DNA of 64,000 bases. It comes from Azophilus sp965214305. GTDB taxonomy: Bacteria > Pseudomonadota > Gammaproteobacteria > Pseudomonadales > Azotimanducaceae. Within the stretch, counting starts at the first letter, position 1, and the number at the start of each line of letters is the position of its first letter. Both the position numbers and the translations under genes were made by a program. This document shows, one piece after another, positions 1-9,137 of this stretch. The stretch is taken from NCBI GenBank assembly GCA_965214305.1, contig OZ243949.1:1178001-1242000 (forward strand). Reading direction: 5' to 3'. Below the pieces are notes generated by a model, which was not told the DNA's origin, made no database searches, and was given only the letters and a program-made list of their open reading frames with translations.

Positions 1-280
1 AATCCTGAATCTGGTCTCATCCGGAATGGGGAATATCCCGGATGACCGATATGTGCATTGGTCAAAACTGAAACACATGCAGCCGCCTGAGGGGGTATCC
101 AATGAAGAATGGTGGCGGGCAAGGATTTGATCGCAAGGGCTTCGATAAGATACGAGCTTCCGCTTGTTGATAAGAACGGATGCCAATTTTCGTTCAGCGA
201 CTCAGGGTATCTGAACCGGATGCTTCACCAGATTGAAAATTCCGCTTTTGTGAGTGATGCCAGCCGAATTAAATCCGTTC
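1..280 (+). pseudogene. Fic-family N-terminal fragment (duplicate)
   Basis: Bases 1 to about 280 closely match bases 621 to about 885 of the intact Fic gene downstream, including the words SGYLNRMLHQI in the translation. The copy has a small deletion and frameshift near base 115 and diverges after about base 240. It has no Fic core motif and cannot make a functional enzyme. The start lies outside the window, so a longer copy to the left cannot be excluded. It most likely records a tandem duplication followed by decay. Confidence 0.75.
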
Positions 281-435
281 AATCCACGGGGTAGAGTCGC
301 GGGAACCACCGTTCCACGACATTGAGCGGGAAGCCTAGGCGCACGGAAGCGCGTGGGCCCTTGGAAACCAGCATGTGCGGGTTCAGACACATGTGGGACT
401 GGGATCGGGTTGATCTGAGCGCGCTAGCCTGAATC

Positions 436-466
436 AAAATACTAATTTGACATTAATTAGTATTTT
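436..466. promoter_or_regulatory. Operator-like palindrome 1 upstream of fic
   Basis: Perfect inverted repeat with 12-bp arms (AAAATACTAATT / AATTAGTATTTT) around a 7-base spacer. It overlaps the -35 element of the promoter proposed for fic. Its inner 23 bp recur almost unchanged 49 bp downstream, as expected for a paired repressor site. The binding protein is unknown. The winged-helix C-terminus of the Fic protein is one candidate. Confidence 0.6.
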
Positions 467-475
467 ATTTACATT
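447..475 (+). promoter_or_regulatory. Candidate sigma70 promoter for fic
   Basis: TTGACA at 447-452 is a perfect -35 hexamer. It is followed after 17 bases by TACATT at 470-475, which matches the -10 consensus at four of six positions. The AT-rich stretch stands out from the GC-rich surroundings. It is embedded in palindrome 1 and lies just upstream of palindrome 2, so transcription would be blocked when the operators are bound. Confidence 0.5.
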
Positions 476-488
476 GGGCGCCACGAGT

Positions 489-511
489 TACTAATTTGAT
501 ATGAATTAGTA
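489..511. promoter_or_regulatory. Operator-like palindrome 2 upstream of fic
   Basis: TACTAATT, seven bases, AATTAGTA. This differs from the core of palindrome 1 only at two spacer positions. It sits between the proposed -10 element and the fic start, where a bound protein would block transcription initiation or early elongation. Confidence 0.6.
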
Positions 512-555
512 GCAAATTGATATTTGGCTTGCCTTCCAGTCTAGGTTTATTCTCA

Positions 556-1896
556 ATGAAGCTGCCTTCTCCGCTGCCTTCCCTGAGCGGCTTGGATTCC
601 CATGAGCAGGTAAGGAAAATCCTGAATCTGGTCTCATCCGGAGTGGGAAATATCCCGAATGACCGATATGCGCATTGGTCAAAACTGAAGCACATGCAGC
701 CACCTGAGGGGATATCCAATGAAGAATGGTGGCTGGCAATAAAGTTCGCAAGGGCTTCGATAAGACACGAGCTTCCGCTTGTTGACAAGAACGGATATCG
801 ATTTTCGTTCAGCGACTCAGGGTATCTGAATCGGATGCTTCACCAGATCGACCGCGATGCCAGCGGTCGTATCGAATTGCCGGTCGACGTTGTGAATCCG
901 CAATCGCGGAATCGCTACCTAGTGAGCTCGCTGATCGAAGAAGCGATTACCTCAAGTCAACTGGAGGGTGCTGCCACAACCCGCCGCGTCGCCAAGGAGA
1001 TGTTGCGAACCGGTCGCAAACCGCAGACCAAAAGCGAAAGGATGATTGCCAACAATTACCGCGCCATGGAGTTCCTCCGAGAACTCGGCGGGGACAGTTT
1101 ATCCATGTCCTTGCTGCTGGAGCTGCAGAGCATCCTCGTCGAGGGCACGACGAACGATGCGGGCATTGCGGGACGGTTCAGGCAAGCCGAGGATGAGGTG
1201 CTTGTTATCGACAGCCGGGACAACGAGGTGCTGCATATTCCGCCCAATGCCGCCCATCTCGAAGAACGTCTGAATAACCTTTTCCGTTTTGCCAATCATA
1301 CGGACGACGCCTCGTTCATTCATCCTGTGATTAAGGCCGTGCTCCTGCACTTCATGATCGGTTACGAGCACCCGTTTGTTGACGGCAACGGGCGGACCGC
1401 TCGCGCTCTTTTCTACTGGGCCATGGCGCGCGCCGGGTACTGGATGGCGGAGTACCTTTCAATCTCGACCATTATTCGCAAAGCGCCAGCGCAGTACGCG
1501 AGGTCGTATATTTTTTCGGAAACCGATGACAATGACGCCACCTATTTCATTGACTACAACCTTCGCGTCATTCTTGGCGCGATTGAGCGGCTCCACAAGT
1601 ACCTGGCGCGAAAATCAAAAGAAATTTCCGAGGTTCAGCGCCTTCTTGCCGGATCGGCGCTGACAACCATTCTTAACCACCGACAGATGGCGCTATTGAT
1701 TTCCGCGCGAAAGCAACCCGATCAGCTATATACGATCCGCAGCCACCGGACTTCACACAACGTAACCTATCAAACGGCTCGAACCGATCTGCTTAAGCTC
1801 GCTGACCTCGGTTTGCTGCAAATGACCAAACGCGGTCGCTCATTTATCTTCCGTCCGGCGGAAAATACCGAAGAGCGACTGCAGCACCTGGGCTAA
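556..1896 (+). CDS. Fic family protein (AMP-transferase type) with C-terminal winged helix
   Basis: Fic enzymes transfer AMP or related groups from nucleotides to hydroxyl side chains of target proteins. The core motif HPFVDGNGRTAR (bases ~1369-1404) gives the catalytic His, the phosphate-binding loop and the Arg. Upstream, SSQLEG matches the inhibitory motif (S/T)xxxE(G/N) inside the protein, so it appears to be a self-inhibited class II Fic. The last ~80 residues look like a winged-helix DNA-binding domain, common in this subfamily. I chose ATG 556. An in-frame TTG at 517 would add 13 residues but overlaps palindrome 2. Paired palindromes upstream suggest autoregulation. A D12 methylase and a broken restriction gene follow, so this is an accessory region. 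Confidence 0.9.
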   Translation: MKLPSPLPSLSGLDSHEQVRKILNLVSSGVGNIPNDRYAHWSKLKHMQPPEGISNEEWWLAIKFARASIRHELPLVDKNGYRFSFSDSGYLNRMLHQIDRDASGRIELPVDVVNPQSRNRYLVSSLIEEAITSSQLEGAATTRRVAKEMLRTGRKPQTKSERMIANNYRAMEFLRELGGDSLSMSLLLELQSILVEGTTNDAGIAGRFRQAEDEVLVIDSRDNEVLHIPPNAAHLEERLNNLFRFANHTDDASFIHPVIKAVLLHFMIGYEHPFVDGNGRTARALFYWAMARAGYWMAEYLSISTIIRKAPAQYARSYIFSETDDNDATYFIDYNLRVILGAIERLHKYLARKSKEISEVQRLLAGSALTTILNHRQMALLISARKQPDQLYTIRSHRTSHNVTYQTARTDLLKLADLGLLQMTKRGRSFIFRPAENTEERLQHLG

Positions 1897-2005
1897 TCCT
1901 GAATTGCCTTATCCTCTCCATGTCCATTGACCACCATTCCCAAAACCGCTAAATTTCGCTCCATGGAATGGGATCCTTGATGCCGTATCGGCGGGAGGCG
2001 AAAAG

Positions 2006-2941
2006 ATGACTGATCAAGCCCTCATCACGCCGAATCTATGGGACCCCTCGCCAGCCGAAGCGCCCCGGGGGCAGCGCGAGACACGCCGTCTCATCGGCAA
2101 CGCCGCAAGGCGCCGCAAGAAGATGATTGCCTTCGGGTGGTACGGGGGCAAGTATGTGCATCTGGACTTCATCCTGCCCCATCTTCCCGCCGATGCCGAG
2201 CATTTTTGCGATGTTTACGGCGGGTCTGCGGCAGTTCTCATCAACCGCGTGCCGGCAAAGGTGGAAACCTACAACGATCTCGACACGGAACTGGTCAATT
2301 TCTTCGCCGTTTTGCGCGACCAGCCCGACGATCTGATTCGTGGCATCGGGCTGACGCCGTTCTCGCGAGAAGAACTCGTCAAGACATGCGGCTCATCGGA
2401 GAATTTGTCGTCTCTTGAACGCGCCCGGCGGTTCTACGTTCGAGCCCGGCAGACTCGCACGGGGCTGGCTCAAACCAGCAGTGAAGGCCGCTGGGCTCAC
2501 TGCGTCCTGACTTCCAGAGCCGGCATGGCTGGCGCTGTTTCCCGTTGGCTGGGGGCGGTCGAAGGGCTGCCGGAAATCGCGCAAAGATTGCAGCGAGTGC
2601 AGATCGAGAACGCTCCCGCCTTGGAAGTTGTCCAACGCTACGACACGCCGAAAACGCTTTTCTACCTGGACCCTCCTTATGTTCATAACAGCCGAGGGGA
2701 TTCGAGTGCTTACGGGCATGAAATGACCGACCGGGACCACCGCGACATGGCTGCCGCGCTGCAAAGCGTGAAGGGTCGGGCGGTGCTTTCAGGATACCGA
2801 TGCGATCTTTACGACGAGCTGTTCGGCGATTGGCGCCGAGTGGATGCGCCGGAGAAAATCTGCAACTCCTCCAAGAGCATCAGGCGGGAATCATTGTGGA
2901 TGAATTTCGATCCGGCTTCCGGCAGCAATGGCTTCGCCTGA
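2006..2941 (+). CDS. D12-class DNA N6-adenine methyltransferase
   Basis: Transfers a methyl group from S-adenosylmethionine to adenine N6 in a specific DNA sequence. The AdoMet-binding region contains WYGGKY and DVYGGSAAVL (residues ~47-80), and the catalytic motif LDPPYVHNSRG lies near residue 225. The order motif I then DPPY fits the Dam/D12 (alpha) class. Length 311 aa is typical. The start ATG is preceded by GGGAGG at usual spacing. It overlaps the next gene by 14 bp in another frame, which argues for one operon with the SacI-family gene. The partner nuclease is truncated, so the methylase may now act alone. Target sequence cannot be read from the protein. Confidence 0.9.
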   Translation: MTDQALITPNLWDPSPAEAPRGQRETRRLIGNAARRRKKMIAFGWYGGKYVHLDFILPHLPADAEHFCDVYGGSAAVLINRVPAKVETYNDLDTELVNFFAVLRDQPDDLIRGIGLTPFSREELVKTCGSSENLSSLERARRFYVRARQTRTGLAQTSSEGRWAHCVLTSRAGMAGAVSRWLGAVEGLPEIAQRLQRVQIENAPALEVVQRYDTPKTLFYLDPPYVHNSRGDSSAYGHEMTDRDHRDMAAALQSVKGRAVLSGYRCDLYDELFGDWRRVDAPEKICNSSKSIRRESLWMNFDPASGSNGFA

Positions 2942-3809
2942 CCGGGAGCGCGCCAGAGGGATACTGAACCATCTGTGGCAGGAAGTTTCCGATGAAGACG
3001 GCAAAGCCTGTTCCCGCGAAGTCAGCCCCGCGGTTCGCGTAAACATCGCGGAATTGCTGAGTTCGGAAGCCGTTTCCTTCGCCTATAGCTCGCCGACGCA
3101 ATTGCTCGGCAAAGCCACTCACCCGGAGCTTGACTGCCTTTGTCTTCAGCGCGGCGAAAACGAAGAATCCCAATGGGACCCGAGGAGTTTCGCCGCTAGT
3201 GTTGTCGTTCCGTGGGTGGACGATAACGAGCATGTTTTGGGGACCAGCAAGGATCCTTACGTAAGCAATCCGCTGCGGCAGGCCCGCGTCGTGCCGAATC
3301 CTCCGAATGTGCGCACAAACACGCTGCCGCTCTGGCAAGCACTCCATGAAGTTCTGAGTGATATCGAAGCACGGAATGACCCAAACTACACATTGGCTGT
3401 GCTTCGGGAGGTGCTTCGCCAGACCCATGAGATTCTCAAGAGTCGTCAATTCAACTACCCGAAACTAACGCGCGTCAGCTTGGAGCAAACGCTATTGCTT
3501 GTTCGGCGGCTGCTAGAAGCCTCACGCGAAGGCGAGCACGGGATGTCGCTAGCGGCCGCGCTGTTCAAAGTAATCGGGCGGCGATTTGGCCTATGGGACG
3601 AAGTGCGTCGGCAAGCCCGGCGAAAATGCCGTCTTGTTCAGACCTTCCCCAGTATGCTGAACCAATGTGGCAACGCTTCATTGACAGCGGTCCAATGCGG
3701 GCGAGACGCTACGAATTCAGCAGCCGCAAGGCCGCCTCGTGTACGCGGGCATCGCCGGCCGCGACGATCGCACCACCCATTGAGGGATCGGTTCCAGCCC
3801 AGGTGGTAA
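2928..3809 (+). pseudogene. SacI-family type II restriction endonuclease, 3'-truncated
   Basis: Residues ~50-225 carry words I associate with the SacI-type restriction family: TQLLGKATHPELD, then WDPRSFAASVVVPW, GTSKDPYVSNPLRQ, and GLWDEVRRQ at residues 221-229. In the family, the nuclease core with its acidic residues and ExK comes after this point. Here the sequence beyond about base 3615 is low-complexity and unrelated, and from 3709 it runs antisense through the hisN-type gene. The nuclease is therefore probably dead. Overlap with the upstream methylase supports a former restriction-modification pair. The ORF stop at 3809 has no meaning for the original protein. Confidence 0.65.
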
Positions 3810-4575
3810 TGACCCCGCCAGCCCCGCGCACAATGGGAATTAAGGCCTGAATATCGTAGGGTGCCAGCGGCGACTCAACCACCAAATCGATGCAGCCCAT
3901 CGCTAAGAGAACGTAGTTGTAGCTATCACCGCCATAGCGGGTGAGACGCACACGCTCATCGACACGCTTGAACGCCGCCCACTCGGTGCCCAGAGCGAAC
4001 ATATCCGGTGCCGTGGCGGCCAGTACGGCGGCGCCCAAATCGGCACAGGGGCGCACCCGCAGCGCGCGCTCCGTATCGCCCTTGCGGTAAAACGCCGCCG
4101 CGCCGTTACCAAAAAACGTCTCGCCCACGAAGGGCTGGCGCATCAGGCCCAACACCGGCGTCTGGCCATCAAAAAGTGCAATCAGCACACCCCAATGCAA
4201 CATGCCGGTTACGAAGCCCCGCGTACCGTCTATGGGGTCGATAACCCAGGTGAGGCCATTGCCCTCCACAAACCCAAATTCCTCTCCGTAAATACCGTGG
4301 TCCGGACAAACTGTGCCGATCTGCTCACGGATGATTCTTTCGACAGCGCGGTCGGCCTCGGTAACCGGGTCGAATGCCCGGTTGGGATCGGCGCTGTTCT
4401 TGTCGAGAACCTCGGTGCCGGCACGAAAAAAAGACAGCGCCGCCGCGCCGGCACGTTCCGCCGCCCGCAAGGCCATCGCCAGATAGCGCTGCTGTTCGGC
4501 TGCGGAGACCGGGATTTTTGGGGAATAGGTCAGCATGGCTTTGCATCGGTTGAGGTCCGCAACATTATCGCTCAT
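3709..4575 (-). CDS. hisN: Inositol-monophosphatase-family phosphatase, histidinol-phosphatase type
   Basis: Magnesium-dependent sugar/alcohol phosphatase fold. Metal-site motifs are intact: DPVTEADRAVE, GEEFG, WVIDPIDGTRGFVTG (the DPIDGT signature) and YDIQALIPIVRGAGG near the C-terminus. The GTRGFVTG form is typical of members annotated as histidinol-phosphatase, which remove phosphate from L-histidinol phosphate in histidine synthesis, but 3'-nucleotidase or inositol phosphatase activity is not excluded. No other his genes are nearby. Met 4575 is taken as start; 4596 and 4536 are in-frame alternatives and none has a strong ribosome site. Divergent from the MATE gene. Confidence 0.8.
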   Translation of the reverse strand: MSDNVADLNRCKAMLTYSPKIPVSAAEQQRYLAMALRAAERAGAAALSFFRAGTEVLDKNSADPNRAFDPVTEADRAVERIIREQIGTVCPDHGIYGEEFGFVEGNGLTWVIDPIDGTRGFVTGMLHWGVLIALFDGQTPVLGLMRQPFVGETFFGNGAAAFYRKGDTERALRVRPCADLGAAVLAATAPDMFALGTEWAAFKRVDERVRLTRYGGDSYNYVLLAMGCIDLVVESPLAPYDIQALIPIVRGAGGVITTWAGTDPSMGGAIVAAGDARVHEAALRLLNS

Positions 4576-4769
4576 AGCAACCGGGCGTGCGCACAATTAA
4601 GGTGGTGTTGGCCTGTGCTAGACTGTCGGCGACACGTCCGAGGCATGAGCTCCGGCCGCCGCTTCAACGCGCGTGGCGGAATCGCGCCGTCACAACAAAC
4701 GCAATAGCCGATGCCACACCAAGGGCCGCAATCGGCGCTTGCATCGCGGCTTCGTTAAGTAAGATATCT

Positions 4770-6113
4770 ATGGCGCAACGAGACCTAACCCAGGGTTCCG
4801 TACCCCTGTCGCTGTTCAAGCTGACGGCCCCGATGACCCTGGGCATTGCCGCAACCATCCTCGTGCAGACCTTGGAGATGGGGTTCATCGGGCAACTGGG
4901 CACCGAATACGTGGCGGCGATGACCTTCACGTTTCCATTGACCATGCTCTTGTCGAGCATCGCCCTAGGCATTGGCATCGGCGCCTCATCCATCATCGCC
5001 CGCAGTGTCGGCAGCGGCGATCAGAGCGATGTTCGGCGGCTCGGCACCCACAGCATATTGCTGGTGGGCATCGGCATGACGGCACTGGCTTGCATCGGCT
5101 GGGCAACCATTGATCCGGTCTTCCTAGCACTCGGCGCCCCGCCGCAAATGCTGCCGCTCCTACACAGCTACTTGGATATCTACTATCCGGGGGCCGTGCT
5201 GTTCGCCACCACCATGATGGCCAGTAGCGTTATGCGGGCGGCGGGCAACGCCAACATTCCGGGTTTGGTGATGACACTTGGCGCCGTAGCGCACCTTGCC
5301 ATCGATCCGATTCTGATCTTCGGTTGGTTCGGGCTGCCCCGGCTCGAACTGGCCGGCGCGGCCATCGCCATGACGTTCACCCGCGCCCTCTGCACCCTGG
5401 TGTTATTCCATTACATCTACCGCAGCGGGTTGATTCAGACGACGGCGATCTTCGGCTGCTTTTGGCACTCGGTACGGCGCATTTTGCCCATCGGCCTGCC
5501 GGCCATGGCCACACAGATGATCGGCCCGGTATCGGCGGCAATCATCACCCGGCTACTGGCCGGGTACGGCGAAACAGTGATTGCCGGTTTTGGCGTGGCA
5601 TCCCGCATCGAAATCACCACCGTCATTGCCCTATTCGCGCTGTCCGGCAGCATCGGGCCCTTTGTCGGCCAAAACTGGGGTGCCAACCGCCCCGAGCGTG
5701 TGCGCAGGGGGGTCAACGCCGCCTATCTGTTCTGTTTGGGTTGGGGGTTTTTCGGCGCGGTGATGCTATTTTGGTTCGGTGCCAACATCGCCGCCTGGAT
5801 AGACAATGATGCGGGTGTGGTCGCGGTGGCGGCGTTCTATCTGGCCTTGGTGCCTTGGAGCCACGGTCTGTGGGGTATGTTGATGATGGCGTCCGCCTCG
5901 TTCAATGGCCTTGGCAAGCCGATTCCCTCAACGCTGATGTCTTTCACCAGGATGTTCCTGTTGAACATACCACTCGCCATGCTTTTCGACGAACTCTGGG
6001 GATACCGGGGAATTTTCCTCGCCACGGCGGCGACCAACTGTCTGATGGGAGCCGCCGGATACCTTTGGTTTCGGCACAGGTTTTTCCGTATCTCCAGCAA
6101 GACCCAAGCATGA
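4770..6113 (+). CDS. MATE family efflux transporter
   Basis: Inner-membrane multidrug/sodium antiporter family. The 447-aa product has about twelve hydrophobic segments in two repeated halves, beginning with PLSLFKLTAPMTLGIAAT and continuing through LGIGIGASSIIARSVG and the second-half equivalent LPAMATQMIGPVSAAI. The reading frame is open back to 4587, but that stretch is antisense to the hisN promoter region and lacks membrane character, so ATG 4770 is used. Substrate unknown. A second, different MATE gene lies at 26.8-28.2 kb. Confidence 0.88.
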   Translation: MAQRDLTQGSVPLSLFKLTAPMTLGIAATILVQTLEMGFIGQLGTEYVAAMTFTFPLTMLLSSIALGIGIGASSIIARSVGSGDQSDVRRLGTHSILLVGIGMTALACIGWATIDPVFLALGAPPQMLPLLHSYLDIYYPGAVLFATTMMASSVMRAAGNANIPGLVMTLGAVAHLAIDPILIFGWFGLPRLELAGAAIAMTFTRALCTLVLFHYIYRSGLIQTTAIFGCFWHSVRRILPIGLPAMATQMIGPVSAAIITRLLAGYGETVIAGFGVASRIEITTVIALFALSGSIGPFVGQNWGANRPERVRRGVNAAYLFCLGWGFFGAVMLFWFGANIAAWIDNDAGVVAVAAFYLALVPWSHGLWGMLMMASASFNGLGKPIPSTLMSFTRMFLLNIPLAMLFDELWGYRGIFLATAATNCLMGAAGYLWFRHRFFRISSKTQA

Positions 6114-6131
6114 ATGGGTCGGACCAGGCTC

Positions 6132-6737
6132 CTAGCCCGCCTTGGTGGCGATATCGCCAACGCGAATGGTTCCCGACTGCACCACTTTGGCGTTGATGCC
6201 GCGCAGATTCAGCCGCCGCCCCTGTTGAGAATTGACAAATCGGGTTGCATCGAGGCCGTAGCGGGCGCTGAATTTCCGGCAGCCGGTGTGCGGCACCTCC
6301 GTCACCTCGATCAGGGCCTCGCCGATTCTGAGCCGGGTACCTGAGGGTAGGTTTGCATCGCCAAGGTCGAGATCGACATAAAGCTGGTCACCCGCCAGCG
6401 GCCAACGTTCCCGCCCTTGGGCCACGAGTGCGGTGACGCGGGAATTCATCACATTGAGCTGCATGTCAAGGTGCAGCTTGGCATCCTTGCCGGTACCCCG
6501 GGTGGCCCAGTTATCGCCAATGAGACCTTGGTCGCAATCGAGCCAGCCCTCATCAAGAACTTCGCGTTCATTGGTGCGCGGGCGACGCACAATCATTTCC
6601 AAAACGCCTTTATCGGTAGGTGAGGCTTGGATATGGGCCAAACCCGCCTCAAGTTCTTCCTTGGTCAAATGTTTCACGCGACGACGCTCCAAATCGCTGA
6701 TGCGGACTCGGATGATATTAGGGCATTGCATTGGCAA
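6132..6737 (-). CDS. MOSC domain-containing protein
   Basis: MOSC domains occur in molybdenum-cofactor sulfurases and in YiiM/YuaD-type proteins that detoxify N-hydroxylated compounds. The domain covers roughly residues 50-195, with GLIGDNWATRGTG, QLNVMNSRVTALVA, and GEALIEVTEVPHTGCRKFSARYG. The last word contains the conserved Cys that usually carries sulfur or binds cofactor. Stand-alone 201-aa form without an obvious ferredoxin or N-terminal beta-barrel domain. Convergent with the MATE gene. Specific substrate unknown. Confidence 0.85.
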   Translation of the reverse strand: MPMQCPNIIRVRISDLERRRVKHLTKEELEAGLAHIQASPTDKGVLEMIVRRPRTNEREVLDEGWLDCDQGLIGDNWATRGTGKDAKLHLDMQLNVMNSRVTALVAQGRERWPLAGDQLYVDLDLGDANLPSGTRLRIGEALIEVTEVPHTGCRKFSARYGLDATRFVNSQQGRRLNLRGINAKVVQSGTIRVGDIATKAG

Positions 6738-6785
6738 CGGCTAATGGGGTACTAGTAGCAGCCCCGTTTCGACCCGTAGCAAAAA

Positions 6786-8243
6786 ATGAGCCCGCTCGCT
6801 TTCCTTTCCGCCACCGATATCGCTGCCCGCATCCGCAACAAACAACTCGGTTGCGAGGAAATTCTGCGCCACTATCTCGACCGGGTTGATCGCTACAACG
6901 GCACGTTGAACGCGGTGGTGGTGGATATTCGTGACGCCGCGCTTGCCCAAGCGCGGGCGGCGGACAAAGCGGTTGCCGCGGGCGATGCTCTGGGCCCGCT
7001 GCACGGTGTGCCAATGACGGTTAAGGAGTCGTACAACCTCAGCGGCACGCCAACCACCTGGGGAAATCCCGACTGGCGAGACAACATTGCCCGGGAGGAC
7101 GCGGAGGCCGTGAAGAAGTTGAAACGGGCGGGTTCGGTCATTTTCGGCAAAACCAACGTACCGCTGATGCTTGCCGACTTCCAAAGCTATAACGCCGTCT
7201 ACGGTACCACCAACAACCCCTATGACCACAGCCGTGGGCCGGGCGGCTCGTCCGGTGGGTCGGCCGCCGCCCTGGCCGCGGGCCTTACCGGCCTTGAAGC
7301 CGGCTCCGACATCGGTGGCTCCATCCGCAACCCCGCCCATTATTGCGGCGTTTTCGGGCACAAGCCCACCTGGAATTTACTCTGGATGCGCGGACATTCG
7401 CCGCCGGGGGACTTCCGCGGCACATCCGACATCTCGGTTATCGGCCCCCTGGCGCGCTCGGCAAGCGATTTGGCAACCGCCCTAGACCTCCTGGCCGGAC
7501 CGGACGACATCATGGCGCGGGGCTACCGGCTGCACCTGCCGGGCTTGGGCGGACGCACGCTCAAGGATTTGAAAGTCGCGGTTTGGGCGGACGATGACCG
7601 CGCTCCGGTGAATGCCGATGTGCGCGCCCAGGTTTTGCAAGTGGCGGCGGCATTTCGAGATGGCGGCGCCACCGTTGATGAGCAGGCGCGGCCCGGCTTT
7701 GATGCGGAACTAAGCCATGCAACCTATGGCGTACTTCTGCAAGCCACCATGGCGGCGCGTATGCCCGATGCGGAGTATGAGTCGCTGCGTCAATACGTCG
7801 CCGATCTTGACCCGAATGACAACAGCGACACCGCCCGTGTCTTCCGAGCCCAGTTGGCCTCTTTCAAAACCTGGAAGCAAAACGACGAACAGCGTGCAAA
7901 AATGCGCTGGCAGTGGCATGAGTTCTTTAAGGAATACGACCTCGTACTCATGCCGGCCATGTGTACCGCTGCATTCCAACACGACCACCGGCCTTTCGGG
8001 CAACGCACACTCGCCGTGAACGGCGAGCCGCGCCCCTATTTCGAGCAGATTTTTTGGGCTGGCCTGGTCAGCCTCAGCTACCTGCCCGCAACCGTGCTGC
8101 CCGCCGGCCGCAACGATCAGGGTTTGCCCATTGGGGTGCAAATCGTCGGGCCGGAATACGCCGACCGAATCACGATAGAAACGGCTAAGCTTATGGAAGT
8201 TGCGGGATTTAACTTCACCCCACCACCGAACTACACCGATTGA
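6786..8243 (+). CDS. Amidase-signature family amidase
   Basis: Hydrolyses carboxylic acid amides using a Ser-cisSer-Lys triad. The Lys is in MTVKESYNLSG (residue ~80), the cis-Ser in GGSSGGSAAALAAG and the nucleophile Ser in GSDIGGSIRNPA (residues ~150-185). The 485-aa length is normal for a stand-alone amidase. It lacks an obvious GatA-specific context (no gatB or gatC nearby), so it is unlikely to be the glutamyl-tRNA amidotransferase subunit. Physiological amide unknown. Confidence 0.88.
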   Translation: MSPLAFLSATDIAARIRNKQLGCEEILRHYLDRVDRYNGTLNAVVVDIRDAALAQARAADKAVAAGDALGPLHGVPMTVKESYNLSGTPTTWGNPDWRDNIAREDAEAVKKLKRAGSVIFGKTNVPLMLADFQSYNAVYGTTNNPYDHSRGPGGSSGGSAAALAAGLTGLEAGSDIGGSIRNPAHYCGVFGHKPTWNLLWMRGHSPPGDFRGTSDISVIGPLARSASDLATALDLLAGPDDIMARGYRLHLPGLGGRTLKDLKVAVWADDDRAPVNADVRAQVLQVAAAFRDGGATVDEQARPGFDAELSHATYGVLLQATMAARMPDAEYESLRQYVADLDPNDNSDTARVFRAQLASFKTWKQNDEQRAKMRWQWHEFFKEYDLVLMPAMCTAAFQHDHRPFGQRTLAVNGEPRPYFEQIFWAGLVSLSYLPATVLPAGRNDQGLPIGVQIVGPEYADRITIETAKLMEVAGFNFTPPPNYTD

Positions 8244-8250
8244 GGGGCTT

Positions 8251-8302
8251 AGGAGCCTCTGCCTGCGGAGGTCGCGAAAGCGAAAAGGCGCTATCGTCGC
8301 TC
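8251..8302 (+). repeat. Dispersed GGAGCCTC repeat, half copy
   Basis: AGGAGCCTCTGCCTGCGG followed by GTCGCGAAAGCGAAAA and CGCTATCG. The same order of words occurs in the right arm (read on the minus strand) of the foldback element at 11565-11727. It lies directly behind the amidase stop and runs into the tail of the convergent TPR gene. Confidence 0.6.
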
Positions 8303-9052
8303 GCGTCCTGAGCTCGAATCATGCAGCGACTCGATATTTTGCCTAATGCGTTGGTCGAGCAGCCGGTCCGCCGCATTCGATGCTGGAATGGCCAGGGCCC
8401 GCTCGAACAGCTTCAGGGCACGCTCGCGGTTCTTGCGTTTATGCAAATTCAACTGGCCGCGGCCATATTCGTAAACCACCTCCTTGACATCCGGTGCGAG
8501 CTCAATGGCCCGTTCAAAGTGCTCTCTGGCTTTTTTCCCGGACGCCCCGAAAAGCGCACGGGCCATGAAGCGGCCTTCGTTGATGGCTTCCGCATGCCAA
8601 GCGCCCAGGGTGGTGTGCGCCACGGCCAAGCTCGGCTCAAGCGCGAGAGCGGTTTCGAGTAATTCGCGAACCTGGCCAATGAGCCCGCTGCCTAACACCT
8701 TCATCGCGCCCACTTGCCTAATGTAGCGGCCGATGGCTTGCGACCAGTAAACCAGGCTTTGCGCGTCTTCCGGGGCCAAGCGGGCCGCCCGCCCGCCAAG
8801 CCCCATCGCCCGTTCGTAGACCGCCAGCTTGTCGTCCTCGGCGGCATGATAATAGGCGTGATAGACCAGAGACCGATTGGCAAGCGTGAGCGCCTCCGGT
8901 GTGCCCAGGGCTTCGCCGAGTTCAGCCGCCTCGACAAAACGGCCTTCGTTATAGGCGGTACGCACGGCGGCGAGCGGCTCGGTGCAAGCCGGATGCGCCA
9001 AGCAGTTCAGCACCAGCCCCAAGGCGGCCATCATCAGGAGGTTTCGATGCAC
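8291..9052 (-). CDS. Periplasmic TPR-like repeat protein
   Basis: The N-terminus has a signal peptide (MHRNLLMMAALGLVLNCLA with a short hydrophobic core, cleavage likely after AHPACT or nearby). The rest is alpha-helical with repeated Ala-rich helix pairs resembling tetratricopeptide repeats, for example SLAVAHTTLGAWHAEA followed by KAREHFERAIELAPD and RALKLFERALAI. Such proteins are scaffolds for complexes, and no enzymatic motif is visible. The C-terminal tail overlaps the dispersed repeat at 8251-8302, so its last ~10 residues (SSSGRERR) may be repeat-derived. Confidence 0.7.
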   Translation of the reverse strand: MHRNLLMMAALGLVLNCLAHPACTEPLAAVRTAYNEGRFVEAAELGEALGTPEALTLANRSLVYHAYYHAAEDDKLAVYERAMGLGGRAARLAPEDAQSLVYWSQAIGRYIRQVGAMKVLGSGLIGQVRELLETALALEPSLAVAHTTLGAWHAEAINEGRFMARALFGASGKKAREHFERAIELAPDVKEVVYEYGRGQLNLHKRKNRERALKLFERALAIPASNAADRLLDQRIRQNIESLHDSSSGRERR

Positions 9053-9137
9053 AATCCGTCTCCGTTACAGGAGTAGGCGATGACATTGGCGAGGTAGCAT
9101 CGGCCTTGCATTCTCTGATAGCGTGGCAATCTAAGCC

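Noticed and set aside
3593..3850. Plus-strand continuation of the SacI-type gene in another frame
   Set aside because: A few residues look protein-like, but the stretch soon becomes antisense to the hisN-type gene and lacks the expected nuclease motif.
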